From Eucalyptus grandis (taxonomy: Eukaryota; Streptophyta; Magnoliopsida; Myrtales; Myrtaceae), in NCBI RefSeq assembly GCF_016545825.1, contig NC_052616.1, forward strand, positions 186,001 to 250,000: a DNA stretch of 64,000 nt. Reading direction: 5' to 3'. Position numbers and translations under genes: made by a program. The notes under the pieces were generated by a model. It saw only the letters and a list, made by a program, of their open reading frames with translations, ran no database searches and was not told the origin of the DNA. Below, in pieces: positions 15,201 through 26,209 of this stretch (the first letter of the stretch is position 1; the number at the start of each line of letters is the position of its first letter).

Positions 15201-16605
15201 TCCAAATCTCCCCCGAAGTCGTTACCTTAACTGCAAGGAGGGGGATGCTGGGAACTCCTACCACTTCTAGTTAGTCTAGCTATGTCATTCTTTCTTTTCT
15301 ATCAGTGTTGGAAATTGCCAGCCTCTTTTGTTTTTCTTTTTTCTTTTTTTTTCATTCATTTTTCTAATAAAAAGCTAGTTTCGGAATGAAGCCAGCCTGT
15401 GATGTAGAGTGATTGTGTAATATGTACATATAGAGGAGAGGAAACACATAACTTACTTGAGTAGATTGATGGGGAATAGCTTTGGTAATGTCAGATCCAG
15501 GTGCTGCATGTTGATGGTTAAAGTTTGCTTTAGCGGCTGTTATGGACCAGGTTTCCAGCATGTCGAATCTATAGGATAAGTGCAAGCATAATCACTCTAC
15601 CGAAGCAGCTATCCTTCTTTACTTTCTGAATTAGCATCACTTGAAAACCTAGGTGCATATTCACCAGTCGATCCGGTGCAATATCTATATAATTAAGACT
15701 TCCCTCTTTTCCTTCCTGTTTGTAAAATTGTTGATTGCATGAGGGGTTTTCTCTAAGCAATGCCAAAAGCATTGCTACTTTCTATTACTGGTCCTTTCAA
15801 TATCTTAGGCTCCTTGAAACTCTGACAGAGTTTGAATTGTTGCAGCCCTTTTCCTATATCATGGCTGTGTTTGCACAGGGCAGTCTACTGTCCTTATCTT
15901 CATCTCTTACTTCGAGAGACACTATTCAATTTTCAATTAGGAAGAGAAGTTCAAAAACTTGTTGCTTGAAAAAATGAGTCTGCTCATGCTTGTGGAGCAC
16001 CTCATGCTAACACATAGCCAACTTTCAACGAACATCCAATGAGGTTTTGCCTATTGCAGCAGCGGTTTTATGAATTTGTAGAGCCGGCATACTCTTTGGA
16101 ATACCAGCTGCATTTCCTGAGATCCCTTTGACTATGACATGCTTCAAAAAGTGGATTATCCTATTATACTCACTTTATACACGTGCAGTCAGTTGATCTT
16201 TGACATCTTTCCTTCATATTGATAGTATGTATGAATAGCCTTTACAATGAATTAATGTACGTGTGAAAGTCTCTGTACTTTTTTTACTATATATCACCAA
16301 CAGTTGTGGTAAGTGCAGATAGATGCTCGCCAGTGCATTGGAGACAAATGTGAGAAATTCATGTACGATACATTTAAAGTAAAGGTATGCATGTTTCCTA
16401 TTCATGCGTTATTGTTTGCATCCTGTGGCTTAGGGATGTCAGCCCCATGCAGGTTGACATGCCAGTTGATAAAGCGATGGACACTTTGATGAGGTTAGGT
16501 CTAGTTAGCGAAAGACATATCAATGGAAGTGCCTCGCTGCAGGCTATTCCCTGCGTAAAAGCATATGGGGCCCTTAAGGTTCGATGGAATAGTATGCTTA
16601 GCTAA
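6202..16605 (+). CDS. DUF3754 (TMEM143-like) membrane protein, 14 exons
   Basis: Exons: 6202-6566, 6668-6949, 7085-7264, 8261-8396, 9124-9452, 9579-9708, 10322-10444, 10563-10607, 12223-12302, 14048-14144, 14261-14350, 14797-14850, 16319-16384, 16453-16605. All introns are GT-AG and every phase fits, giving 709 residues, close to the Arabidopsis homologue At2g46915 (about 708, from memory). I chose ATG 6202; the frame is open a little further 5' but only with GTG. Recognisable blocks: KYIPVTKAQLLDAILT, HAEHK, FQRAFMRLL, LMLTSALNTDYLLTLP, RGYATERQRGLL, ELPIWLAAQKAVTRY, ASGFGSVHFLLDASEQQQ. Exons 9 and 10 (about residues 531-589) encode two hydrophobic segments, the likely membrane anchor. A run of eight Asp lies near residue 70. 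Function is unknown; the human relative is mitochondrial. It is tail to tail with FBN8. Confidence 0.92.
10608..12222 (+). other. Long intron 8 of the DUF3754 gene with repeat-like DNA
   Basis: This 1.6-kb intron contains a stretch (about 11170-11830) with many scattered copies of GGTTC/GAACC words, which looks like old non-autonomous transposon DNA. No coding domain is seen. The next intron (12303-14047) is also about 1.7 kb and shows nothing recognisable. Confidence 0.4.
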
Positions 16606-17435
16606 GGTTGTTCAGCTAATTGTCCAAGTCTTGTTGCTAAATCTATTTTGTAAATCTTTTAGTCTTGGTTGTGCAATATCTCAATATTGCTATTTTTCAG
16701 CGTTGCTATCTGTACCATTTGCATTTGCTCTCTTTGAATGCTGAGCTCATATTGTTTGGTGGGAAGGAAAGGGTTATGAAACATTTATCTTCCATGCATG
16801 CTCATCAGAATTTTATATCTTATTATTTGGGCTTGGTTGGGAGATATCTCAAATACTGAGTCGGCACTGACATAGTGCTGTTAATGTCTATTTCGAAGTG
16901 TTTGCGTGGTAAAAGAGCTTGAAAGGCCATACGAAATGATAATATACTTTCGCAATGAAGTCATATGTTTGGAATGTGTACCTTGGTCCATGCAATGTTG
17001 TGTGTTTTCCTAAAGGGATATACTGGATTTCGGTCGTCATTCGGAAGTATTATAGTAGGAATTCTTTAATCAGACGTGCATTTCAACCATCAAGCCAGAA
17101 GACCGTGAGTCATCAAACGAACTTAGAGAAGGAAAACATTTTGCAATCATCTAAGAACTCCTGAATTTGTCTAAAGGGAGATAAATTGATGAAAAAATTG
17201 CAGTGTATGCAAATCCAGTTTGGATAATATACAGTATTGTCAGAAGTACATACCAGCTGCTCTTCTGTTTTTATGAGCGGCAAATAAATTCAAATAGAAA
17301 TGAAATTCGCCATCGGCTGCATAAAACCATGTCAATGTGGTAGCACTTTCTAGATAGTTTCGCTTTGCACAGATATTCTCCATAGTGGCATCTGGGCAAA
17401 CTTCCAATGTGGTCCTCATTAGTCTAGTCTCAAGA
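16606..17435. other. Convergent intergenic region, no gene seen
   Basis: The 830 bases between the stop codons of the DUF3754 gene and the oppositely oriented FBN8 gene must hold both 3' UTRs and poly(A) signals. Short frames here show no domain. Confidence 0.6.
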
Positions 17436-20400
17436 CTAAAGAGGTTGAGCTCTGGTGAAAACAAAGGCTCCTCCACCGCCAACAGCGCGCCCCAACAGCA
17501 TGTTGTTATCTAAATACGAAAGATAGTATAATCCACCAACTGATCGCCTGCAAGTGGATTCAGATTCCCATTTGTATAAGCAAACAGGGAAACACATGAG
17601 GAGTAGGATTAGGGTAACGTGCAATTACCTATCTTGATTTCCTAAGGGGATCTGAGCCTTAAAAGTACGAATAAACTGCAAGATCTGCATTTAAAAATCC
17701 TTAAGCTCCCATGAGAAAATCTCGCAATTTTACTATGGTAAAACATTTAGAAACATGATCCGGGCAGCCTTGTCGGTAGCATCCGCCATTGTAACTAGGA
17801 ATGTACAGGTTCCAAAGTGAGTAGACAATCGAACATTCTTGTTTATAATTTTGGAACCTTAAACTTACTCCGTATGTTGCGGGAACTATCCCCAAAGTTG
17901 TGAAATTGAGGTTCAGCATGTTTGAGTGTTATGTTCTAGTTTTCCAATCATTCATCAACTAAAAGATATTGTTTATACCTTGGCTAGCAAGGTATTTGAC
18001 ATAAAATGTCAACAAATCACACGGAAGAAAACGTGATTTGTCAATATAGGCTACAGATACAAAACCAACAAAAGTGTTCAATTAGACAAATAAGTAAAAC
18101 AAAGAGAGGTAGAACCACCACCAAATGAAAGAAATCTCTTTATGCTTCATCCATCTCTATATTTATAATTCGAATTTCCAAGTAGAAGAATATTGAATCA
18201 TCATTGAAATGGTTTATAATATGTTTAACATGACTATATAAAAAATCAGAGATGTATAATTCATTGACTAGTATTTCATAAGATTCTCACTATAAACTAC
18301 TCCCATCGAACAAAGATGTGGGATGGTTACAAGGTAGAATGATCTCATACTTGAACCTATCATGTACTTGTCCGTAGACCTGATGAACGGATAGGCGGCC
18401 CCCAACCCAGCTCAAGCCCCCAATAAAATGATCGAGCTTGGCTAAATTTCTTAGGCCTGCTGGTCAGGCAAAGATTCCAAGCCTGGCTTACCCATCTTTA
18501 AAAAAAAAATAAAAATTGATAAATTCTGTTTTATTAGTAACTTTGATTTGAAATTAAAATCTATAACACTAGTGGGATAAAATAAACCAATAAGTAAATG
18601 TATGATAGAAGAATAATATAAAATTCATTGAGAAAGTGAAAAACACAAAGTCCTAACGTTCGGGCCTGACGGTGGACCCGGCCCACCCATGATTTCCCCT
18701 GGGCCCCGCTTAAAGGTTCACACCCAAGCAGGCCCAGCCCAACCTTGCAAAGGTCCTGCGGCTTATAATTCCAATATGGACTCTTGAACCTACTCAAAGC
18801 TTAAATAGCCATCCATAGGTTATGCGCACCCCTTAACCCAGGAATGGTGTGCTGGGTAGTATCTATTAAGAGATCGTTGGGGAAGGAGGGGAAAGAAAAA
18901 AAGCTGCAGGGATTCCCGCACTGATGTTATGTTTGGACGACATTACAGTCATCTACCTATCCCCCAAAAAAAATAAAAAAATGCAGTCATCTAACTGAAG
19001 CTTTTGCTGGCAAACACAAGTAAACTGCATCAAGTTCTTCAGAAAGCATGACAATAAGGAAGCAGTCATATGCTGATGATACAAAGAATGTGCATATTGT
19101 ACACATCTAGCCCAGCACGGAAAAGCGCATCGATATTAAATCAGTAAATCAAGTTACCTGCAAGCTGAAAAATGACCGTGGAAGCAGAGCTGGAGCTATT
19201 AGAGCTTGCAGCTCCCCACTGATGTTTATATCTTCAAAAGTTACCTGCACGTGTCTTAAAAGCTTCATAAATATTTGTGAAACAAGCATGTTGCATCCCA
19301 TAGAACATTCTGGCATTCCAGCAACACTTGATCAATGTGTGATGTTCCGAATCCTCATTACTAATGGAATCAAAGCTGATTGGGGAAAAATGCAAAGCAC
19401 AAATGGTTTTCCCTATATAGGGCAGGAAAAGAAAACTGCCTCTAAAACCAAGACATCATATTGTATCCATCTAATTGAGTTAAACAGAGAAGAGGAAGGG
19501 CAGAGGGAAAAGGAGGATGACTGACCGCATATAAAGGAAAAGAGGGAAAAACAGAAAGGAAAGGGAGTAATAGAAGAAAGAAGAAAGTAAAGGAGAAGGA
19601 GAAAAATAAATAGAACCAGAAGAGGAGACGGAGGAGAAGAGATTGTTTTACCCAAGTTCAGGCTCACCTCCTAAAACCAAAATAAACAAAAAAAAAAAAA
19701 AAGTAACGAGTCTCTCAGAATAAGATGTACTGACCTCTTCAAACTGAAGGTAAATGTTACGAGCAGAAAGGACTGAAAATTTTGCGGAAACAAGCAGAGT
19801 AACACCATTGTCTTCCTGTTAGTTAAAACAAAAGCAGTATGAGATTCTGCTTTTTAAGGATTTCTTCAGTTTCTCTTTCAAGTTACTTTGACGCATTTAT
19901 AGAGAATAATTAAAGCGTTTCGCTTCCCTCTCACCAAACTCCCAAGTTAAAAGAATTAACTTCACAACTTCAAAAATTATTATTTCTATGCATGAGTTAT
20001 GTTCTCCTTCATACGTAGTGTTACAGCTCCTAAATACTGTTCCTTATCAGAATCTACAAATAAATTGAAGAGGAAAGCCTTGTCTTGCAGATAAAATGGA
20101 GAAGTCAAATCCAATCAAATCCAATTTTCAAATATGTACTTTGCGAAATGAAATTGAGCTGATTTATTAATCAAATCATTCAGACACTAGCAATCACAGT
20201 GATGGCTTTTTTATTTTCTATTTCAAGGCCTGTCATGAAACATCTAGTGAAGCAGAATGAAAAATTTCATGAGTCATGACTTCAATGAAAGGTCCTCATT
20301 TAGATTTTTCTTGTTTCCAGATTGTACAGCAGCATAATCGCCCATCCCCTCCTTGTGAAATGCTCAAGCCAGAAAGCAACTTCCACAAGAAAACTCCCAA

Positions 20401-21619
20401 CAAGGCTAAACCTTTCTTCACTAGGTAAGCTCCTCCGCATGTGTCCTTTTGCATGGTATGCCTACTATATTTTAGAACTGCCTCACGGTCAGAAAGAGAA
20501 TAGATTTCTACAAATGCAAACAATCTAGATCCTTATGCTTTCTACATCCGATTCCTTACTTCTTGACCACTTTTGACATGGTGCTTCCCCAATCAACAAT
20601 GTGTCGGCAATTTCCTTATTACTCAATATAAGCCTAATAGGATGTTCCAAATTGAGAACACTAGACTTGGTTCGGAGATTCTGATCATCCCAGCAAATGT
20701 TGCAGCACTTGTGCTTTAAGAATTTGTCCATGAAAGGTTTGTCAAAACTAATCTATAGTGTATCTCAGATTCAGCTTCCAATCAAAATGTCCAATATTAC
20801 GTGGAGTTGGGAAAGGACAATCCAAATAGAAAAGTATACCCAATGATAATATTCTCAATTATAGTTTCAAGGTGGAATTGCCAAAATTTGAAACTGATGG
20901 CTAAACTATTATTTGTGGCAAGTTTCAAAGGCAAATATATACTTCACTGAAAATACTTTCCTAGCAAGTCAGACAACAAAATATGGAAGGTAGAAAGGGG
21001 AGAAATTGACCTCTAGCAAAGTCGGGATGCTCCATTTGACAACATTGTAGACAACACCACCATTTGACTGATCCAGGCAATTGAATTTTTGGAAAATCTG
21101 CCCAACCTAGAATAATGCATTTAGTTATAAATCACCAAGTAGAAGAAGTTCTGGACATGATGCGAGACAAACGTACATATATCAGGAGATACAAAATCTG
21201 AAAGATGCAGCTGATCTCTACAGAGGACATAGTTTACAGCCAAGTTGCTGCGATAATTAATATGCAAAACATGAAAGAAAATGTCCCAATGACCAGTATA
21301 GGCAAAGATTTCGCTCATTGGAAAACAAAGAAGAGTATATAAAAGGCAATCCACAGCAACGCATAGAAGAAGCTAAAGCAAAAATAACTGAAAGGAATGA
21401 ATTGCGTTATTTCGTAAGAGGATGTAGAAATTTCAAGTCTTACAACCTGGAAGAAAGGAAGAGTAGCAGCAGACTCAAGAAGAATGAGAACATCACGAGC
21501 AGAGGTATACTGCAGACGCCATGTCCCATCCAACTTCACCAGATCAATTGGCACACCAGAACAGTAACACTCGAGGTTCACCTGCTAGCGTTTTACATGG
21601 AACAGAGTATCGATGACTA

Positions 21620-21661
<42 letters not shown>

Positions 21662-22052
21662 TTTAAAATTTGAGAGAAGATGGGAAGCATGCCATAGCCT
21701 CTTCAATGTTAGAACGTTGATCGGCACTGGTAATAAGACCTCGCTGGGTTTCCTGGACAGCTCTTAGAAGATTGTGTTTCTCATTCTCCAACGAAAGCTC
21801 TGGCACCTTGAAGCTCAGACGAAGTGAATCAATATGTCAGCCAAAGATACAGAGATAATCATTAGTGTACAACAAAACAAGGGAGAATCAGGTAACCTGG
21901 GCTCTCTGGGTGGCGCAACAAGTAACTGAACGAGCTCCTCGTTGATCATATAGCTTGAACGGGACGCGGTGACTTGTTGGAAAACCATCAGTTTCGCGGG
22001 TACACGTCTTTGCAGGCGGGAAGGATGACGGAGGTCCAAACGCCAATTCCAT
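17436..22052 (-). CDS. FBN8: Chloroplast fibrillin, FBN8/PAP10 type, 8 exons
   Basis: Plastid-lipid-associated (PAP/fibrillin) proteins bind lipids in plastoglobules or thylakoids. Exons, 5' to 3' on the minus strand: 22052-21897, 21806-21693, 21581-21447, 21106-21011, 19815-19735, 19244-19158, 17684-17629, 17547-17436. The joined frame gives 278 residues. Residues 1-52 (Ser/Thr/Arg-rich, few acids) look like a chloroplast transit peptide. The PAP domain follows: LLRAVQETQRGLITSADQRS, KLDGTWRLQYTSA, FFQVGQIFQKF, ALIAPALLPRSFFSLQ, and the C-terminal RRSVGGLYYLSYLDNNMLLG. Order and sequence match the Arabidopsis gene At2g46910 as I remember it, and that gene also neighbours the DUF3754 gene. 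Intron 2 starts with GC instead of GT. The last-but-one intron (17685-19157) is 1.5 kb. The start is the only in-frame ATG before the transit-like region. Confidence 0.92.
17685..19157 (-). other. Long FBN8 intron with repeat-like inserts
   Basis: A stretch near 18370-18770 has two GC-rich islands (GGCCC-type words) separated by AT-rich DNA, unlike the surrounding intron. It is probably an old transposon remnant. I could not define its ends. Confidence 0.35.
21622..21659. repeat. (AG)19 microsatellite
   Basis: Uninterrupted AG dinucleotide run inside FBN8 intron 2, just downstream of the unusual GC donor on the minus strand. Confidence 0.95.
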
Positions 22053-23660
22053 CGCTTTACCACATGATGTCAAATTCGATGAATCAGCAAAAGAAGGTAT
22101 TAATGTTATGCAAGAGGAGGCAAAAGATGTCAAATTCGATGAAATTGCGGAAGCCGGAGATCCCAAGAGGGATGTTCAAGGAGGACCAAGAAAGGCCAGG
22201 CGCATTGTTAAACAAAAACAAAAGCAGCCCCGTACCCCATACCTGTTCAGTTCAGCGAACAATCACTACGAACAGCACCACATCAACAGAAGTCGCTTGG
22301 GCAGCGAAAAGCCTTGGATGCAACCGGTTACCAAACAAGAGGTCAAGCTCAGAGTTAAAACATTGTAGACAGGCGAGGAAGGGGGAAATCTGGACGAACC
22401 CACATTCAATTTCATTCATTTGAGTCGAGCAAGACTGGGCAAGTGACGGTAGGCATTATCCTCCCTCCTTCCGGCTCAACCGAGGAAGATGCGGTCCTCT
22501 TCTTCTTTCCTTCCCTTCCTTCTGGTGGGTGGTGCACCGGATGAAGTGAATTTTGGCACGTATTAAGATAAGATAAAGAGGCCTTTTTCGCATATTCGTA
22601 TAGAAGAATTCCGCGCGCGCCTCCTTCAACGATTTACCACAAAGTCCTACATGTTGCCATTACTTCTTTTCCAAATACATTGCAAACTTGGTCACTCCTT
22701 TTGCTCTGAAACCATCAGTCCACCCAAAGCAACGTAACATATAAAATCATGCGCGCGTGGAATGAAGACAATGACCATGCCTTGAGTAAATTCCATGGTA
22801 GCGGAAAATATTTTCTGGATAATCATTCTCGAGGAAAATTGATTAGTTCATCTTTTATCTTGTCTTCCTAAAATGTGGCCAGAAAACATTTATTTTTGGT
22901 GTCCTAGTTTCACTTTAATAAATAATTCGTTTCAAGTATAATTAAAACCATTTGAGATCCTCACTAGAATATGCAAGATCAAATTTAAAGTAACTGGAAA
23001 TTCATGACAAAATCAACTTAACTCTATACTTGTTCTTTTTTCTTTATGTTCGACGTCATAACTAGGAAAGCAAAAGATTCCATGAAAGTTATAGTTAAAG
23101 TTAGCGTAGATCAAACAATGACTGAAAAGTATGATGCACGAGATAAGAGAGAGAGAGAGAGAGAGAAGTGCTCATCGGTGCTGCATTGGCAACACGATAG
23201 CGGTGGCTCTGCAGGAAAAATAATTTCCTTTTTCACCGGATGGAAATTTATTTTCCAAAGTTTTATCCTATTTGCTCTAGTAGGTAGAAAATATTCTTGT
23301 CGACGGATTTATGTTCCGGTGTCGACATAGGTGAAAGGTCCATAAATATTTTCCTGTAAAATGGCTTTACTCCAAACAAACACACATACATCGAGTATAA
23401 ATAAGCAACTCTATAAGAAATTAAAAGCTTCTTTAATTTCATATATTAAACCTAAGATGTAGCATGTTCCTCTGTTCCAAGAATACATTATTACCATCTT
23501 AGACAATCCATCATAATACAATACTTATTCTCCCTCCTGGACTGGACCAAAATGTCCAACCAACCAGACAATTACAACTTATTCATACCCCAACCAAAAA
23601 AAAATATGATGTAACACCTCAACATCTTCAAAGATTGAATGGGCCACCAGCAACACTTGT
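22053..23660. other. FBN8 upstream region and spacer to the pyrophosphatase gene
   Basis: It contains the FBN8 5' flank (reading frames here start without ATG or have no domain), a TIR element near 22785-23385, and the pyrophosphatase 3' flank. Confidence 0.5.
22785..23385. mobile_element. Small TIR element (MITE-like)
   Basis: The left end (TTGAGTAAA, CCATGGTAG, GGAAAATATTTTCTGG) and the reverse complement of the right end (TGGAGTAAA, CCATTTTACA, GGAAAATATTTATGG) are imperfect inverted repeats. The interior is AT-rich and non-coding apart from a short GA run near 23150. Exact ends and target duplication are not clear. Confidence 0.5.
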
Positions 23661-25903
23661 CTATCTCCTCAAGGTGTGCAATATGTATTCTGCATAAAGA
23701 TCCCTGCATCATTGACGTTAAATTAGTCCTAGTTAAGAAAAAATTGTACGTGAAATCTGCTTAGGCGGCACAAAAAGGTGCTAACTGAGCAGAATATGAT
23801 GTCCCTGTTCTAATCTGCTGATCTGTGCCCAACTATCTGGTTTCTTTACAATGTTGAGACGTCGACTGTTGATTGTGAACTTACATGGAATACTGAATGG
23901 CTTCAGTTGCGGTAGACGATGGTAGAAAATCATTCACAGCAACCTCCTTGTTCTCGTTCTTCTTGTCTGTACAATCATTAAAGAAAACAGTGGACTTCCA
24001 ATCACAGACACCAGAAAATCTCAAAGGTGGAAAGGATACAATCTTCAAAAAAGCGGCGTATTTCTGAAAGGCGGTGAGGTGGGAGCTGTTTGATGTCAGT
24101 ATAGTGCTTATATTCTGGATCATCAGCACAGACTGCGATTATTTTATCATCTTTTTCTCCCTGGATAAGACCAAAAGAAATCACCCAAACGTTATGCAAA
24201 AGCAACTGCAGGCATCTATGTTTCTTTCATTTAGTCTTTTTTTCTTTTGGAGGAGGGGGAAGTACCTGGTCAATCATGGGCATCAGTCCAATGGCTCTTG
24301 CACGTAGAAAGCAACCGGGAACGACTGGTTCCTGTTGAATTTATTCATTGAGTTAAACCTAAAATTTCCTTTACATCATGTGATTTGTACCATCCAAAAC
24401 TCATCTGAAGTTGTGAACCTAGAGAGGACAGTGTTGCACTTTCAGAACAATCAATGTATTCGGACTATCCAAATTCACCCAATCAGTGTCTAACATCTGC
24501 TTTCCATGGAAGCTCAAAGCAGGGCATTCAGCAAGGACTTTCCTTGCAGAATGTCGGCTATACTAATACAAATTTACAATATTCATCGTTTCCTTCCACT
24601 CAGAGAGCAAGTTTGCAAGGTTACCAGGGAAGGGCCATATGTTGGATCATACAAAGGAGGAATTCCCTAAAGTGGAAAAGCCGAAAGATAAAAGCATATC
24701 CATTTTCATAATTACCCTGTTAGCTATTATCAGTAAACTGGTATGAGTTAATCAAATAAGCTCAACCTTTCCTATCGCGATACTAGCAATTGAATAACCT
24801 AAGAAAAAACTATTATAGAAGGAGGCCCTTTGTCTAGTTGACAAGTTGAGGAGATATACTGAACTGCAATAAGGAAGTAAAAGAGATCACCTGCATGAGA
24901 ACTAATACGTCAATCGGATCATTGTCTTCACATAACGTTCGGGGAATGAAGCCATAGTTATGAGGATAGACTACAGATGAGTATAAAATCCTGTCAACCT
25001 GCACATAGTAATACAATGATTCAGGAAAGCAATGAGGCATTAAAAAAACACATATGGAAACTGTTTAAGTAGGAGATAAATAAGCTGCAATTGGAACAAA
25101 CGTGATCCACTCAGTATAATTCATCTATCATTTCTCCTCCTTCATCCAAATCTCCAACACGAAGTCATGAACGGTAACTACTAATCATGGACAAAATGAA
25201 GTAGAAACATCTAAGGATTGAAATGGCAGACACTTAGCAGGGCTAGATCTACGAGAGATTTTGGCTTGGATAAACTAATACCTTAATGAGTCCAGTCTTC
25301 TTGTCAAGCTCATACTTGACCTTGCTTCCCTTTGTTATCTCAACGACCTTAATTGTTAGAGGCAGAAAGGAAGGGAAAAAGGTTAGAGAGGACATGAAAT
25401 TGTGTTGCTGGGACGAACAGATTTGAGGAGATAATTGAGAAAAAATAATTACTTTTCTAAGTATATCATAAATTACGAAACTTATATTTCCATTTTCGAT
25501 CGGACAAGCGAAATTCAAACCATCTCAGGGTAGGCCAGGTTAGAAACATTTCAACTAGACTACTAGAAAGAAAACATTTCGGTTCCTCTCCGGAGTCAAA
25601 GTAGAAGCTTATTATAATCAGTACTTGCATTAACATGATTAAGTTGGGATGGAAACCTACGCAATTGACAATTTGGGGGGCTTCAGGTCCTGGAGAAAAA
25701 AAATGAGGGAGACATATTAGCAAGTTTATCGTCATCACAAAATCGTACTGATAATAATGATATATTCAGCAATCGAAGGATGGGGAAACACCAATTTCAA
25801 GATCATGCCAAGGATGAGCAGCAACAGATCTCCTTGACAAGGAGGAAAGAATCCTCTCATTCAGGCGCGGAACTGGTCGATGGCTTCCATCAACTTCACT
25901 CAT
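23661..25903 (-). CDS. Soluble inorganic pyrophosphatase, 8 exons
   Basis: Cytosolic family I enzyme that hydrolyses pyrophosphate to phosphate, driving biosynthetic reactions forward. Coding exons on the minus strand: 25903-25792, 25689-25661, 25347-25282, 24998-24891, 24331-24266, 24160-24040, 23966-23885, 23703-23661; total 208 residues, as expected for plant PPa proteins (about 210-216). Signature visible: [14 protein letters not shown], then the metal-binding [11 protein letters not shown] (about residues 94-104), [20 protein letters not shown], and [20 protein letters not shown]. The last intron splits an ATG Met codon; if it is not spliced, TAA follows at once and the last 14 residues are lost. 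The start ATG 25903 lies just after a putative 5' UTR intron. It is most like the Arabidopsis PPa1/PPa3/PPa4 group. Confidence 0.95.
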
Positions 25904-25920
25904 TTTGACTTAATGAGAGA

Positions 25921-26142
25921 CTGCAGGGAGAGAGAGACGGGTTGGATTAGAAACTTGAGAAATGGAGACATGTCTCATCTCATCATGTCACAATTCCTAC
26001 GTTCGATTTAAAAGCAATATGGCTACACTATACTGCGCCAGGATCAAAGAAAAATGCTATGATTCTATCTAGGCTCTTGTGAGGAAGCACAGGGGAATAA
26101 TCAGAGCCAATACAAGACAGCAGGCAAGAGGGACAGGCGTAC
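25921..26142 (-). other. Putative 5' UTR intron of the pyrophosphatase gene
   Basis: On the minus strand a CTGCAG|GTACGC donor (26142) and a pyrimidine-rich CTCTCCCTGCAG acceptor (25921) flank a non-coding stretch, and the ATG comes 17 bases after the acceptor. A TATA-like GTATATAAC lies upstream at about 26197-26205. This is inferred from splice consensus only. Confidence 0.5.
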
Positions 26143-26209
26143 CTGCAGAGGTGGAGACAGAATGGACTGTAAGAGGAACATAAGAGAGGGGCATATGTTA
26201 TATACGCGA

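Noticed and set aside
21815..22063. Alternative FBN8 first exon in another frame
   Set aside because: It has an ATG and could be spliced to SFKVPEL using an earlier acceptor, but the other frame gives a better transit peptide and the ATQRAQ|VPEL join. Kept only as a minor possibility.
21888..22166. Longer FBN8 start at 22166
   Set aside because: That start is TTG. The first ATG in this frame is 22052, which gives a normal transit peptide.
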